From NCBI GenBank assembly GCA_022561525.1, contig JADFRB010000150.1, positions 1 to 5,710 on the forward strand: a stretch of DNA of 5,710 nucleotides. Direction: 5' to 3'. Shown here one piece after another: positions 5,562 to 5,710 of this stretch (position 1 is its first letter; every line of letters starts with the position of its first letter). The notes beneath the pieces are model-generated. The model was not told the origin of the DNA, did not search any database, and saw only the letters and a list, made by a program, of their open reading frames with translations. Source of the DNA: Nitrospinota bacterium. Lineage in GTDB: Bacteria > Nitrospirota > Nitrospiria > Nitrospirales > UBA8639. The translations under genes and the position numbers were made by a program.

Positions 5562-5710
5562 CTTGGACAAAATCCCATCCTATCTTTGGGCCACCTTTGA
5601 ACGTGCCTCAATAGAAAAAGTCTCAACATAGCGGTGCTATGCCTCGGCTTTTTCTCAATCGTTACGTCCAAATCCGACCCAAATCTGGGCGCGATTTTGT
5701 CCAAGTTATT
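5557..5710. mobile_element. 154-bp miniature inverted-repeat element (MITE) inserted in the DUF457 gene
   Basis: The element begins AATAACTTGGACAAAATC (5557-5574) and ends with the perfect reverse complement at 5693-5710, the last base of the window. The inner sequence is also quasi-palindromic: TTTGGG, TTTG-ACGT, GAAAAAG and CATAG blocks recur inverted. It centres on the hairpin CATAGC-GGT-GCTATG (5627-5641), exactly midway. It encodes nothing. This is the build of a non-autonomous transposable element or dispersed palindromic repeat. The terminal repeat may extend left to GGGCCTGTCAAAAA (5544-5557); the right side cannot be checked because the window stops. Part of its left arm recurs at 2927-2953. 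Confidence 0.85.

Noticed and set aside
1..5710. CRISPR array, tRNA or rRNA genes
   Set aside because: No regularly spaced identical repeats and no cloverleaf or rRNA-like sequence were seen; the repeats present are palindromic and non-periodic at array scale.

Overview
The window is a gene-poor stretch of bacterial chromosome, roughly balanced in base composition. It holds two intact exported-protein genes separated and flanked by repeats and broken genes. The lipobox of the cupredoxin gene points to a Gram-negative-like cell envelope. The repeat styles (CGAA-rich palindromes, TTGAAAAA...TTTTTGA palindromes, CCTTCGA..CTCAGGA motifs) remind me of Nitrospira and similar environmental genomes. 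That assignment is a recollection, not a proof.

Layout: (1) Positions 1-1168 hold a decayed IS3-family insertion sequence on the minus strand. It has orfA and orfB with an ATGA overlap, four in-frame nonsense codons and an apparent small in-frame deletion; its distal end runs off the left edge. (2) Positions 1169-1539 are non-coding, with a REP-like GGGTCAGACTCG stretch and three hairpins in a row. (3) Positions 1540-2322 (minus) encode a predicted lipoprotein with a C-terminal type-1 copper (plastocyanin-like) domain. (4) Positions 2323-3112 have no credible gene. They contain a 158-bp long inverted repeat, a second palindromic repeat of about 245 bp, and a solitary fragment of the miniature element seen at the right edge. 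(5) Positions 3113-4981 (minus) encode an exported CocE/NonD (peptidase S15-like) alpha/beta hydrolase with a complete Ser-Asp-His triad. (6) Positions 4982-5333 carry a probable promoter for the hydrolase, a CGAA-rich palindrome and a short DeoR-type helix-turn-helix remnant. (7) Positions 5334-5561 (plus) are the first part of a DUF457/YdjM-family membrane metal-hydrolase gene. It is cut off by a 154-bp miniature element with perfect 18-bp terminal inverted repeats (5557-5710).

The two intact genes have no obvious joint pathway: one is an electron-transfer or copper-binding lipoprotein, the other an exported esterase/peptidase-like enzyme. They are separated by about 790 bp of repeats and are unlikely to form an operon. 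I did not find a new multi-gene system. The most unusual content is the density of distinct palindromic and miniature repeat families, at least five in 5.7 kb, and the gene wreckage around them.
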